Source: Nymphaea colorata
Lineage: Eukaryota > Streptophyta > Magnoliopsida > Nymphaeales > Nymphaeaceae
Assembly: GCF_008831285.2 (NCBI RefSeq)
Contig: NC_045144.1
Coordinates: forward strand, 2,664,001 to 2,728,000
Direction of reading: 5' to 3'
Length of the DNA: 64,000 nt
The notes beneath the pieces are model-generated. The model was not told the origin of the DNA. It saw only the letters and a list, made by a program, of their open reading frames with translations, and ran no database searches. Below are positions 1 to 12,925 of this stretch, in pieces (position 1 is the stretch's first letter; every line of letters starts with the position of its first letter). Both the position numbers and the translations under genes were made by a program.

Positions 1-665
1 ACTTAGGTAACACATTCTATCACTTAAGATGTTCAGAAGAATTGAAGTAGAGATTCTTTTTAACGGGTCCCTAATCTGGCAAGCTATGCTGTGCCCTTTG
101 AAACTAACTCTTGGACTTTAGGAAAAAATAATTAGGCATTTTTATAGTTAAAGCAAAGAAAATCTATGTCTTTGAGGTGTTTGGATATGTTTGGGATATA
201 ATCTAGATGTTACCAGTGACTCTATATGTGGCATAAATTTTAGAAAAGTGCAATGTACTCTAACAGCATTTACATCTACAACACATTTTCAAGAATGATG
301 TTCATGTTGGAAAGCACAATAATCAGCTTAGAATCACACGTTTAAGGCATCCATGGAGAATTCTAGTGTTCTTGATCTTTGGGACAGATTATTCATGAAA
401 TATCAACATAGTGTTGTTATTACCAAACACCTCTGATGAACTAGAGTTCTTCCTAACATAGATAAGGGCTGAACATTTACTGTTGTTAGTATCCACCACG
501 TGTGGTGTAATTCAACTTTCACCCCTTGTCCAGGGTAAATTACTTGTTACCCGAATCTAAACACCAAACAAAAAAAAAAATCCAAATGATGAATTTTGCT
601 AAATCCATTAGTGGTTCTGCATTTCACGTCCCACATTTGATTGCTTAATCGTTTGTGGACTAGTG

Positions 666-2382
666 TCGATAAAATGGGAATCAATACCAAAATTTGGAGA
701 CAAGAAGCCCCCCAATTATAATAACAAACGCAAAACATAAGCAAAAAAACGAAATATACAATACAATGTACAGTAAAACAAAATAAGAGGGGTGGAGAGA
801 GAATGGGGAGACGGAACGACACAATCACCCCGCAGACGAAGGACGATGTCGTAGCCGAATGGCAAAATGTACATTCCCCTGCACAAGACGAGCCACAATC
901 GGACCCTGTTATTGCGCTCTTCTCAAATGCGCCACCAAGCTGAAATGAGCCACAACCTCCATACACGACCCCAGGAAACCGTTAGACGGGGAGAAGGATA
1001 GAAAAGGAAAAAAAGACGAATGGAGGGTGGATCCGAAAGGCTACTAACAAGAGAAAGTCAGGAAGAGGCAAGAACACTAAAGAAAAAAGGACAAGAGGTA
1101 AAAAAGTAGACCTGAGACTCAGCTGCGACGAGACAGAAGAGAGACTGGTTAGCTAAATTGATGTCAAGGCTCTGCAAGTGGTCAAAAGTGTTGATGTGGC
1201 TAGCAAGAAGAAGCTAAACGAAAGCAATAACATGAGGAAAAGGGCCAGAGGACCAAAGGGATCGGGGTGGGAGCAACGCCATGGAAGAACCAAAGGAGGT
1301 CAGGTAGCAAGAAAAAAATGTGAATTCATGGGAAGGTGAAAGAGGCCAGGATGGGGATGCGAACGATGGAAGGTCAGCAAGGTGGATGAATAGATGAATG
1401 ACAGAAAGCAAGTCGCACCAAAAGTGGGAGGGAGAGGTGTGAGAGATGGAAGTACTCCAATCACTAGGGGAAGACATGTCAAATTTGGAGCAAATGAACA
1501 AGGTGATGGAAGAGTTCTTAGTTGTCAGACGCCACCACCAAGAACACAGAAAGGACTCACAAGCCCGACTAAGGTTGGTAATCCCAGCACCCCCAAGAAG
1601 ACGTGGAAGGACAACCACATCCCAATGCGCAAAGCGATCTGAAGGCCGATCACCATACCAAATAAATTTACGAATGATCTTGTCAAACTTTTTCAGAATA
1701 GCCATAGGAGGTCGAAAGACCGCCAGAGGATGGAGGGAGACAGATGCAAGACAATGCTTAGCAAGAGTAATACGATCCGAAAAAGAAAGCAATTTTTCCT
1801 GCCAACACTGGAGGCGATCAACAAGCTTCTGCTCCACTCCATTCCAAAAGGAGGGTGCAAGAGGCGACATCTGAAGACCCAAGTAGTCCATAGGCAGGCC
1901 TGTAGCCTTGCACCCAAAGCAAGCTTCCGCAAGAAGCATCGTGGCGAGATCCGCGTGAATGAGAGAAATGTGACATTTAGAAGAATTAAAGAAAGACCCG
2001 AGATGAGCTCAAAAACCTGAAGGATAAGCCAAGTTCTCGTAATCTGTTGGCAGGAAGCAGCACCAAACAGGAGAAAATCGTCAGCATACTGAAGGGAGGA
2101 GAGGGCCTGTAAGTGGAGGAGTGAGTGCAGAGTGAGGAGAACACATCTATGGAGATTGATGAAATTTGGTCAATGGTCTTCATCTCAAACACTTCATAAC
2201 CTATCTGCCACCTGCTTTTCATCTTCTGCTAGCACATAAAAGATAGTTTCTTTAGCATCAAAAATCTTGGATCCCAAGCAAGTCTACTACGACTTGATCA
2301 GCCATTTCCCAATCAGTTGGATCAGGCAATGCTTGCAACGTGTTAGTTGGATATGGTCATAGTTGCACCTGACCAGGACTTG
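666..2382 (-). mobile_element. 5'-truncated LINE (non-LTR retrotransposon)
   Basis: The insertion is bounded by an 18-bp target-site duplication, 648-665 and 2383-2400, differing at one base (atcgtttgtggRctagtg). Arm B shows the empty site near 40153. The minus strand encodes the C-terminal part of a plant LINE reverse transcriptase, then a cysteine/histidine region and the W-rICE-eRN-like tail typical of these ORF2 proteins. The 3' end (low-coordinate side) finishes in ...cattttatcga rather than a clear poly(A). The segment 2223-2382 at the truncated 5' end is not recognisable as LINE and may be a template-switch addition. Confidence 0.85.
1150..2100 (-). pseudogene. LINE reverse transcriptase fragment (ORF2)
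   Basis: On the minus strand the catalytic YADD motif is encoded at 2077-2088 (context QYADDFLLFG). It is followed, after a frameshift near 1986-1993, by the conserved plant-LINE block LPMDYLGLQM, a W-x-x-kLLSfsDRITLAKH-type segment and GGAGI. Normal ORF2 proteins exceed 1200 residues, so only the end of the RT domain and the C-terminal region remain. The frameshift between YADD and the downstream block makes it non-functional. Family knowledge: ORF2 carries endonuclease and RT activities for target-primed reverse transcription, and the endonuclease part is absent here. Confidence 0.85.
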
Positions 2383-2509
2383 ATCGTTTGTGGGCTAGTG
2401 AAGTTCTCGTTCTGCCGGTCATGGGGTTTGCAAATGCCTCTTAATTTAGAAAAGCTAAGAGAAGAATTCATTAAGAAATCCAAGTGTGTCATGCATTAAA
2501 TATTCCCAA

Positions 2510-5500
2510 TGTAATGTTCTGGAGTGGGTCCAGACCTGGACCCAAGCTCCATGCGTGAAGAGGAGCCCGATGCCGACTCTCTCTTCCTCTGCTTCAATTG
2601 CAACACAGAGAAGAAAGAGGCGGAAGAAAATTGCAGTAGCAGTGGCAACGACGGCACTCAGGTGAGCCTCTCGACCTCTCTCTGTCTCTTCCTTCTTCTC
2701 CTCCTCCCTCTCTTGTTGTTTCTGCCGTCTCCCCTCTCAGTCACTTCTGTTTTTCTTCTTCTTCTTCTCCCTCTCACGTTTGTCCTCTCCCTCGCCATTC
2801 CCTATCCATCTCCCCCTCTGTTTCAAGCACACTTGATCCCTCTCTCCAGCAGCTCTCACTCTCCCATGTGTTGCTGCTCCACTTGCAGCCCCTTCTCACT
2901 TCTCGCATCTCTCTCTCTGCCCACGTTCTCTCTCTCTGCTCGAGCTCTCTCCTCGTCTATCATGTCTCTTCCACTCTCTCTCCCACACGGCCTCCCTTTT
3001 GTGCAGCTCTCTCCCACCTCTCTGTTCGTTTCCATTCTCCACCGCCAGCCTCACACGCATTGTTTTTTTCTTCCCTCTCCCTCAACCGAGCTCTCTTCCT
3101 CTCTGCACACTCTCTCTCCCACCATTTTTTCTTTGAGTGTTTCCCACCTTCAGCTGAACCAGCTCCTCACTGTCGGGTGTCGTCTTTGTGCGACAGACCG
3201 CTCTTTTGAACTTTTTTTCGCTCATTCTCACCCTATTTGTTGATGTGTGATCGGATTGCATCTTGGGGATGCGTCTTTCCCCTCATAACAATGAATAGAA
3301 GACATTGGTGGTGGCGGCATTGTATGATTTTAGCTGCTTGGAGATCACTCGAACACTTGAGGTGGCTGTGGGGAACACTTCAACAATTTGGACTATAAAA
3401 GTAGGGTGAGTAAGGCCTAACTGAGCCTAAATTGTCTGATAATTTATACTAACGCACATATAATTATTGATTGAGCATGCTAGACTTAAGATTTGATGAT
3501 TTACAATGCTTGTTAGCGACTTTGCTTTTAGGGAAGGTCTAGGACTATTTTGGAGGAACGAGGATCCACTTGTATATCTATCTTTTTAGCATGATGGGTT
3601 GATTTTCGAAGCGATTAGGAAGCATGGTAGAGATTTTGATATTGTGGAGAAGGTGCAGGACCGTGGTTGCGAACACGTGGCGCACGCTATTGTCGGTATG
3701 CATATTGCATTGTTGGTTGGGAAAGAGCATGTAAGTTGGGGGTGATTATTGGAAAGACGCATCAACTAAGGAAAGCAAGTGAGAAATGTATTAGTGATAG
3801 CTTGATTAAAACTTTGAGTTTAGACATTTGGTCACAACCTCAAAGAGTTAAGAATGGACTTAATGGAGGCTTTGTGGGCCGATACTACCCGTCAGCACCC
3901 TCTTGAGGCGATAGCCTATGCCTTAACGATTATATTTCATACTTGTATAGATTGTAAAACGAAGCGAGTAGATAACTTAACACTTGCTTATGTTTGCAGG
4001 TACACCAGGCACGTCAAGTAGACCTTGAGCAACAAGACTGGAAGCTTGAGACATTTTGAGTATTTTGGCGATGCGCAACAGGTATGGCGGCATTTCAGGC
4101 AAATCCCTACTTGGGGCCAACTTTTAATTGTGTTTTTTTAGGATCATGGGATCCTATGACTATCTTGTGATTGAGTGAATGTATGCATGTGATTGGATTG
4201 TTATGAGATAAGTTTTGTTTTGAAAATTACTATAAGTTTTGTTTTGAAAATTACTACGCAATTGCATGTACATGCTAGAAATGATAACTGCTTATGATAG
4301 ATGAGGTGGGGTATCAAGTCGAGTATCTTCTCAACCCCAATTGTGCATTAGAAAACATCATAAAATGGTAATTGCCTATGACAGCTATGAGGCAATCATG
4401 GATTGAGACTACTCTCCGTGGTTTGGCTAAGTTTTGAAAGATGTGATTGATATATGTGACTTATGTGAATGTTGTGATATGTTGCACATGCATTGTCTGG
4501 GCAAGAATGCAAATGAATGAAATTGAAGGGTAATTGTACCTGTAATGTTATGACAGCTAACTAAGAATGTTAACTATATTTATAGCCCTCGTGTGGAGGC
4601 AATTGGAGGTATGGGTGCACTCGTGAAGTGAACCAATCTTATGAGCTAGCCGATCATTTTGTGAATGTGCTTTCATAATGATAAGTAAGAAAAAATAAGA
4701 GATGAGAGGCCAGTGGGTTGTGGCACTGTGTTTCAGAGATGTCCCGCCTTCGCCACTGGTCTCACCTGCTCAGAGCGCAGGCAGTGCAAAACCCCAGGAC
4801 ATCATTGTGTGATGTGCTTGGAGCGTTGGGCTCCCACCTTCCCAACCTAGGTGTCTTAGGAAGGACTGAGCATTTCTCGTTAGAATTCACATATCCATAA
4901 ATGAGTACTCTACCGCTGTAGTGTGAATGGATCCATATCATTTCAGGCAACCATGGGAGTTGTCTCCCGACTGTAGGTCGCCCGTGGTGTGCACATGCCT
5001 GTCTTTGCACCCACAAGATCTGTCAATTTACTAAAGCTAATGTAAATGAAAAAAATGTGAATAAAGTGAAAGTGAATGACGTGTTTTTGCATGAATTGCA
5101 TGTGACTATTGAATGTGTTATTGTGGCGATCGAGTGACTTTTACATGTCATGGTACATGTGAGTGGCTTCCATGACAAATCATGTGACTGTACGCCCTAT
5201 CACGACATAATAGTGATTTGCTTTTGTAATTGTTAATACCCCATATTTGAGCCCTTACCTAAGTGGATTGGGGATTTATCTAAGGTGTTGTCATACTACA
5301 AAGGCTAAGTCTTCAGTTGTTTTTCTCTTTCAGGTTTTGGTGGACCCAGGGCAGCAGGTTGATCAAATGACTTTACTCACATCCTACTGGGAGGTCTATT
5401 CAATGCCTGTGTGTCTTATTTTGGTCTTAGTGATGTCTTGTTTTTGTTAGACATCATTGTTGTAATTTAAGGCATTTTTATCATATGTATTATTAAGAAA

Positions 5501-5670
5501 TATGATGTGATTTGTGTATGAACTGAAATTATTATATAATGGAAAGTTTGCCCAATTGTTTTGACTTACATAGCTCATTTCCTTGTAAATCATTGTGTCG
5601 TTGCATCTCAATATTTTGTGTTTTAACAAAAAAAAAAATTATTTGAGGGTCAAAAGTTTGGGGTGTGACA
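2510..5670 (-). mobile_element. Solo LTR of a Gypsy-type element, 3.16 kb
   Basis: The segment begins TGTAATGTTCTGG, ends GGGGTGTGACA and is flanked by the 5-bp direct repeat cccaa (2505-2509 and 5671-5675). Arm B carries a single uninterrupted cccaa at about 40278-40282, so this is an insertion after the duplication. Read on the minus strand it starts TGTCACACCCCAAACTTTT, a start typical of the long LTRs of Tekay/Del-like Gypsy elements (inference from memory). No gag, pol, primer-binding site or second LTR is present, which fits a solo LTR left by LTR-LTR recombination. The CT-rich part at 2640-3240 gives long but meaningless reading frames. Confidence 0.8.
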
Positions 5671-5937
5671 CCCAAGAAGTGAGAAATCCACTAGCAATAA
5701 GAGTCCAACTCAAAAGCGGTTCACCTTGGCTTTCATACCTGTCATCTTTTTCACTTGGCATGGCTACATGAATGTCATGGCTTCCGAAGAAAATGAAACG
5801 CGGCAGCCAATTTTCTTGAAGTGGTGGTCTTTTTTCTGCTTAAACAGAGTCTCCAACATGTTACCAAGAGGTAAGGATTCTCCATGGGATGCGTTTCTTG
5901 TTCACCACTTGTTCTCATAGAACCAGTCCATGACAAG

Positions 5938-5984
<47 letters not shown>

Positions 5985-7267
5985 AAGAGTGTGTGTGTGT
6001 GTGTGCAGTGTGCACGCAAGTGCCAACAACAATTTAATAGACCAGTGAAGAGATGGCGAATTTGATGGCATAATATTTAACTTGTGTTAGGATTTTCATT
6101 TATTTTGAAGATCTAAGTGAAATGTGTCAAGTGCTTCCATGCTACTGAAGGATATATTGTTGCCATCACTGACACCTTAGTAGTCCAAAACATCGAAGAT
6201 AGAGAGAATGGGGCCTTCGGACCTCTTTTCCGAGAGGTGGGTTGTAAACCTCCTGCTCACCTGAAAATGTATCAAGTGATCTCATGACATTCATCTAAGC
6301 GAGTGGGTCACCTCCCCTAACACACATGGTGTTTGACAATCCTCAAACTGCATGTGTAATTTTCACAAATGTTAGGGTTTGTCGACCAGTGCCTAGCTGC
6401 AGGTGACCTAGTGATATTCTTCCATATGTATTTAGTCTACTCATTCTTCTAAGTTGCAGTCGGAGCTCATGTCTACCTGATTATATCCCCATGCCTAGCT
6501 ATGTTCGTTGGTGGCAGTGTCATATAAATATATATAAATTGCTTGGTATTCATCTAGGCAAGTGGGTCACCTTCACGAGAAAAATATGAAGAACATCGAG
6601 CATCAACTAAAATGTTTTTGACAGTCATTAAACTGTATATCCAATTTTCACAAATGTTGGGGTTGGATGGCTTGTAATGAGCTGCATATGATCTAGTCAA
6701 CTCTTACATATGCAATTGATCCACATATTCTGTTAAGTTGCAGCAGAAGCCCATGCCTAGTTATATGCCTACTATGCTGGTTAGTGGCGGTATCTTATCA
6801 AATTTTTACATGATCTCTTGTTCTTTTGCATATCTTTCTCTCCATGACCTCTTATACATGTGCGGTTTGGACATGATGTCTGATATGTATTTTTTTTCTA
6901 TAACATCATAAGTATATTTTCACTTCATTATATCTCTATGCCAGAAAATAATAGATTGTTGTCAAATTTTCAATGGATAAGTTTTGGATAATGTTTCTGA
7001 TGATATCAGCCTCCACTTCTTGTGTAGAGTTATTAATTAGAATAATGTCAGCCACACGAATTAAGATGTGCATTGGTGGTAGACTTATAAGAATAAATAA
7101 GGATGATTCAGATCGAGATTACTTGAAAATGCATCCCAATAAGTACGAACTCAAGCTTTCAAACCAAACACGATTGATTAAAACCATGAAGAGACTTCTT
7201 TAGCCGACATATGTTTGGGGAACAAAGGATCTTCAAAGCCTAAAATTATTCTTTCAACATCCCATGA

Positions 7268-9866
7268 CACATTGTTGACATCGAGTTGATGAACGGGTCA
7301 TGCTTAAATATGAGCAATGGTTGGTGCACCAATCTAATCAAAGTTAGATTTGCCACTGGACTGAAAATATCAAAATAATCTATCTCTTCTTAATGACTGC
7401 ATCCCTCACTATAAGAAAAGCACTTTTAGCAATGACTAAAACTGTTGCGAAAAACATGAAAACTGTTGTCAAAAGCTTTTAGCAATAATTTAGAACCATG
7501 CTAAAAGTGTTGCACGCCCTTGCTAATGGCACTGGCCCTGAAGACATGCCTATCATTTACCAATGGTCCCCCCTCCACCCCCCCCCCCACCACACCCACA
7601 CCCATCAACACCCATTTCCCTCCCCCCCTTTGTTTGGAAACTAAGCTACTCCATTAAAGCCTATACACACACACACAAAGATATATATATATATATATAT
7701 AGATATATAGGGGGGGGGGAGAGAGCATTAACTCAAAGTAGTAATTTTTATTGTCAAAACATTCACAATTACATAACGAAAAAAAAAATTGTTACAAATT
7801 TATTTGATTACAAGAAATTACAATATAGAAGCACAAACCCATCGCTTTAGTAACTTTTCTTGGAGAGGGGCAAAAATGTTTTTTTTACTTCTTTATAATA
7901 CAATTTCAGCATTCTGGCATAGGACAATACATCAAATGTCAACATTCTTTTGCAGGACCACACCACATGATGGATAACGGTGCTGCTGGAAAAAGAGGCC
8001 CTGAAAGCAGACATCCCACAAATCAATTACATGTTAAAAACCATTCCAAAAGAAATCTTACAGTAGATGTTGTGTCTGCTGGTTGTCGTTGGACTCGTTT
8101 CACACGCTAATCTGCAGAATGTTCAATTCATCAGTTTAAGGTTAAGCAACGGAAGTGACCATTCAAAAAGGAAGACCCTCATGCATAATTCTATTATCTT
8201 GGTTGGGTTGTCGTACATGCAAAATTGAACTTGATTTTTGCCTCCAACAGTCATTGGTTAGGGGTACTCAGAGGATCAAAGATAGGTTACTATTCAGCAA
8301 TCTCTATTGTATTGGCAAAGATAATCATTTCCCAAGGTCCAAAAATGAGTTGAGTACGAAGACCGTTTGCAACATCCTCTAATTGAACTCAATTAATTCA
8401 AACGCATGTAGATTGTAGATGTTCTTGCAACTCAATTATATGGACCGTCATGTCTTCATTAGTTGCAAAGGAAAGTCACATCAGAGTATCTTTGGGAACT
8501 TTACGTGTATGATAAAATGCACCTTGTAATTCAATACTTCAATTCATGCATTAGGGAAAATCAAGCAAAGTTTGAATTACAAAGCATGTAGCTTCAACTA
8601 CATCATAAATGATGAGAAGAATACATATCCATGGGAACATGATATACATGCCTAGGGGAGTGTTCCATGCATGCTCATTTTCATTAATCCCAAAGCTTGC
8701 ATTCAACTAATTGAGAATGCTTTCACATTACAGCTCAAAAGCACTTTACTTGAATGCTTGAAATTCCATATTGATTTGAAGGGGTTGTGCCTTTTCAACC
8801 AATTGAAATTTGAGACATCATTGGAAGTGATCCAAAAGAGTGTGTAGAACTTGCTCGCATTATGCACAACAGTCTTACTACCGAAATAAATAGTCAAAAT
8901 GAGACAACGGAAAAAGCTCCGAAAGCTATTCACCAATTGTTCACAAAACTAACTTTTCAAATGCTAATCTTATAACTAAGTGCACAAGAAGCATATATGC
9001 AATCCTAAGAACAGACGTGTTTGCTTAGATTTAGTAATAACTCACAAACTATTCTAACTTCATATCCAAATATGGTAATTCTTTTCAGAAATTATATACA
9101 ACTTGAGGACATATTACTTACAGTTGTCCAAAAGTGTTCTGACCAAAAGCATTTGATGTCCCATCAAATCCAGTGGAAGCTGCTACAATGACTAACAAAG
9201 GTGCTCTAAGTAGAAATGCAATAATGAAATCCACACCTTGAAATCAACATTATTCAAAGTCGTATGCACATCTCATCAGCAAATATAAAACATGAACAAG
9301 CCAATGTCATTCATCCCATAAAAGCATGCACTAGATAAATGAAACATTATCAGATCCATTTTAACTTCTCTTTTGGTGACAAAAATGAAAACTTAAGAAA
9401 ACATAGCATTAAAAATATATATCTTGATTAGAAATTGTAATAGTTTTTTTGTCTTGATTACAAGTTGAACATGCATTCAGAATTTCTCATCTAGGCCTTT
9501 TTTAAAATGTGTGTGCCATTTAAGTTACTTTCAGTTATAGACAACAAATTCCAACTTCAAGAGTGACACAATAAAGTCAAATGAAAAAGAACCTTCACAA
9601 AGCACAAAACAAAAGAACCATTAGTTTGTAAAATCCATTCTAGGGGGCAACATGAGAACAATAAAGAAGATCTATAGTTGTAGCATCTGGATGAAATTTC
9701 ACCTAAATTTCTTGCATAAAATCACCTAATGCCCACATAGGGATAAAATAAAATTGAATAGGAGTTTGAAAGAACCACTGCTATACAAGAAAAGGATGGA
9801 GCAATCCCTTCAAAGTAAGTCCCTCCTCATAGTATGATGGCCTACTTGAAGGTGAAAATATGCATA
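7268..9866. other. Non-coding; possible CACTA-type terminus and simple repeats
   Basis: At 7407 the sequence CACTATAAGAAAAG is followed by three tagcaa-like repeats within 110 bp. This resembles a CACTA transposon terminal inverted repeat with its sub-terminal repeats, but I could not find the matching other end. A C-rich tract (about 7568-7630) and (CA)n/(TA)n microsatellites (7665-7710) follow. From 7720 to 9866 the DNA is AT-rich and I see no gene, RNA or recognisable element. Confidence 0.45.
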
Positions 9867-9871
9867 GAATA

Positions 9872-10189
9872 TGTTAAACCACAAAGTTCTTTCATCTCCT
9901 AAGTTGGTCAAAGCCCATATGTGTCCAACTTATTATAATCTGCCCTAAGGTCTAATTGTTATAACTTACATAATTGAAGGACAAGATAGTGTTTTGTTAT
10001 ACTTTAAGTAAGCGTTAAATTAGGGTGTCGTGCTCCTTAGTCTGTGATGATTATTCTGGGGGAGCTCCCATAAATGCTGCTGCTGCGTTTTGCTGAAGCT
10101 GCTTCTTGACAATGTAAAATAGCAAGTCATGAGGTTAGTATTCTCTTGTTATCAGACTTTGGGCTAGTCGTATGGACACCATTTGAACA
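9872..10189 (+). repeat. Copia-1 5' LTR
   Basis: 318 bp, starting TGTTAAACCAC and ending TTTGAACA. It is bounded by target repeat gaata on the left and the primer-binding site on the right. It aligns to 15066-15369 with clear substitutions and small deletions. Confidence 0.92.
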
Positions 10190-10202
10190 TGGTATCAGAG
10201 CC
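10190..10202 (+). promoter_or_regulatory. Copia-1 primer-binding site
   Basis: TGGTATCAGAGCC is complementary to the 3' end of plant initiator tRNA-Met, the usual primer for Copia minus-strand DNA synthesis. It directly abuts the LTR end. Confidence 0.92.
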
Positions 10203-10841
10203 AAAGCACATGACCTAGGTGGACTGAACGATATTTTTCTTGAAGGAGGTTTTCCGTTTCTGTTATTGAATCTGTGTTTTTTGAAGTTGTTCTGAAGAGA
10301 CAATTTTCTTTTAATGACGTCTTGGGTGAAGAGGCAGTTTGTTGATGTTTTTGTTGGTACCATTGTTCAGGATTGAGAGGCAGCTTGCGTAATGGCATCT
10401 TGGGTGTGTTGAATGATGCCTTGGTTAAGTCAGCCTTAAAGCCCTCTTTCTTTTATCTGCATTTTCTATGAAATTGTGCTAAAGAAGCTGTTTGAATGAT
10501 GTCTTGGGGTCTTTTGGTCATAAGAGAAGTTCAAGTGACACCTAGAAGTCATAAATCAGGTATCAATTAGTGACGTCTATATATATATATATATATATAT
10601 AGTATATATATATATAATTTTTGCTAGACTGTTTGCGTTGTTGGAAGTTAGTTTTGTGAAAGTTTTTGTTGAGGAGACTGGGTGTTGTATTTATTTATTT
10701 GACTCAAACATAGTATATGTCAGTTTTTGTGACTGAGTTGCTTAGGCATTAGGGGGGCTGGAAGATATTGCACAAATTGAGTCTTATTTGTTGAAGCTGA
10801 ATTAAGTATATTGTGTAGTCATTATTGCTAACATCCGTATG

Positions 10842-11650
10842 GATAAAAACAAACTTGTGCAAGTGATAGACATTAAATTTGCTTATGCATATTGGGTTAA
10901 GTACATGAAGGCAGTCCGAAAAGGAATTGGATTTTGGGAGTATGTTGATGGAAGCAAGAGGAAATTCGAAGAAGATGATGAAGATTTTGAGAATTCTTAT
11001 GGAAAATGAGATAAAAATAACTCAAAGGTGAAGTCTTGGTTACTTGGATCTATGAAACCAAATATAGCTCTAAGTATAATTAAGTTTGAAAATGCGAAAG
11101 ATATTTGGAATTATCTTGGATTGATGTATTTTCAGTCAAATTGGGTAAGGAGATACTAATTAGCCCAAGATTTGGAAAGTTTCAGGCATGGAGATGAATC
11201 TAGTCAAGTTTTTTTTTTTTGTGAAGTTTAAACAAATGACAGAAGACCTTGCTATGATGCTCTCAAATATGAGATGCACAAAGCGTAAGGAGTGTTTGGA
11301 ATGTATAAGATGGAAACAGATGCAAAGGGCCAGCAACACGTCACAAATTTTTTAATGGCATTAAGATATGAGTTTGAGAATATGAGAAGTAGAATCTTCA
11401 TTGTCAAACCTTACCTTCTTTAGATCAAACTGTTTCAGAACTTATGGCAGAACAGACTAAAAATAAGTCTATAGGAGGAAAGAGTATAGAAGAGTTAGTG
11501 TTGTAGTGACTAAACGCTTTGGTGGAAAAGAAGGTAGCGATCATTGGAAAAGAGAAGATATGAATAATATTTGGTGTAACTATTTCAAATAACTGGGGCA
11601 CATAAAATATAATTGCCTGGTGCTAAAGAAAAACGAAGGAGTATATGTTG
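10842..11650 (+). pseudogene. Copia-1 gag remnant
   Basis: Reading from about 10842 (MDKNKLVQVIDI) the frame resembles the UBN2-type gag of plant Copia elements, with W-rich spacing and an ENAKDIWNYLG-like segment. Stops interrupt it (for example after NSYGK near 11008), and the frame is lost near a poly(T) run at 11210. The zinc knuckle near 11577-11620 reads C-x13-C with a stop inside and with the second cysteine replaced by phenylalanine, so the CCHC box is destroyed. Gag normally forms the virus-like particle. This copy cannot. Confidence 0.75.
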
Positions 11651-12335
11651 GTACTTCGGAAGATGAAGAGAAGAAAAATGGGAAACTTGTGACAAGGGTG
11701 CAATTAAAGGAATCTGCCTCAGGTAGGGACAATGAACACCAATCTCATGCCAACATCATCAAAAGTATTCAAAAACTTCTTGCTCATAGTGGTCTGGCAG
11801 CCTCTATTTCCTCTTTCTACCAGTCCTCAAACTCTATGTCCCCTTCAAGAGGTTTTTATGCAAGTATATTTTGTATAAACTTTAATTGGCTTTTTTATTC
11901 AACTGCCTCTTGTCATATGATAGCAAATGAGACTGTCTTATAAAAATGTCATTCATGTTCTATAATCTTTAAAACTGCAAATGGCTCTTCAATGTCTATG
12001 ATCAAATCTAGTACAATTAGTCCCATATCTTGTCCTAGAATTAAGCTACATATTGATGATGTTATCATGTCCCATCTCTTGTTGTCAATATGTTGGTCAA
12101 ATTACTAAAAGAAATTATTTTATTATCTTTCCTTCTATAGATTGTGTTGTGTAGGATCTGTAGGTAGGGGAAGATTGGAATTGGCCACAGAAAAAGAGAT
12201 TTATATTACCTCGACTGACTAGATATGAGCTACTTAAGGAGAGAAAAGTGTGGAGCATATGTGTTGATGAAGGATGAATAAATGTTGTGGCACAAGAGAT
12301 TGAGACATGTTTCAACTTCTAGATGAAAACACATT

Positions 12336-12925
12336 TTGGAACTTCTTGGTGAATTTAAGACTGTAGTATCTAATGATATGAAGAATTGTGAAAGTTGTAG
12401 AATGGCAAATATCCATGCCTTAACTTTTTGTCATAGAAAAATTGAATCAGAAAAACCATTTGATGTAGTTCTTAAGATGTTTGGGGTTCATCCCTATTTT
12501 ATCAAAAGGGAGATCAGCATTTTTTGTAACATTTATAGATGATTGTACCATATTTACTTGGATATACTTTATGAGAAATAGAAATGAACTTTTTGACATA
12601 TTTGAGAGATTTTATGTTATAGTTGAAACTCAATTTTCAACAAAAATCAAAATCCTATGTTATCATTTAAGTGGATAATATATCAGTCAAATGTTTAAGA
12701 TAGGTTATAAAGAAAAGACATATTATACCAAAAATCATGTTTGTATATTCATGAACAAAACATAGTGGCTGAAAGGAAAAACATACACATACTCGAAACT
12801 ACTAGGTCTCTTTTTTTTGCTACCAATGTTTCAAATGGATATTGGGCAGATGCAGTATGCATGGCTGTACATCATACGCAATCAAAAGTTTTGAGTAAAG
12901 TGACCCCTTATGAAAAGTCATGAAA
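12336..12925 (+). pseudogene. Copia-1 integrase remnant
   Basis: Frames at 12336-12542, 12481-12678 and 12741-12923 overlap and are shifted against each other. Together they cover the Copia integrase: the CESCRMA zinc-binding end, the core with FVTFIDDC and TWIYFMRNRNELF, and the end of the core reading ERKNIHILETTRSLF and NGYWADAV. At least two frameshifts and a stop break it. Integrase inserts the cDNA into chromosomes. No intact copy can be made here. Confidence 0.85.

Larger units (their letters stand above)
1..7267. repeat. Segmental duplication, arm A (left part)
   Basis: This stretch matches 39508-42475 in the same orientation and order. The first bases (acttaggtaacacatt) recur at 39508, and blocks 1-665, 2383-2509 and 5671-7267 all have partners there. 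Arm A carries two insertions that arm B lacks: a LINE (666-2382) and a solo LTR (2510-5670). Over 5676-5850 I estimate roughly 10% mismatch to arm B, so this part of the duplication is old. I recognise no gene in the shared sequence. It contains a short (CT)n(TA)n microsatellite at about 5938-5980. Confidence 0.9.

Noticed and set aside
2524-3243. 239-codon frame in CT-rich DNA
   Set aside because: Ser/Leu-rich composition artefact inside a solo LTR.
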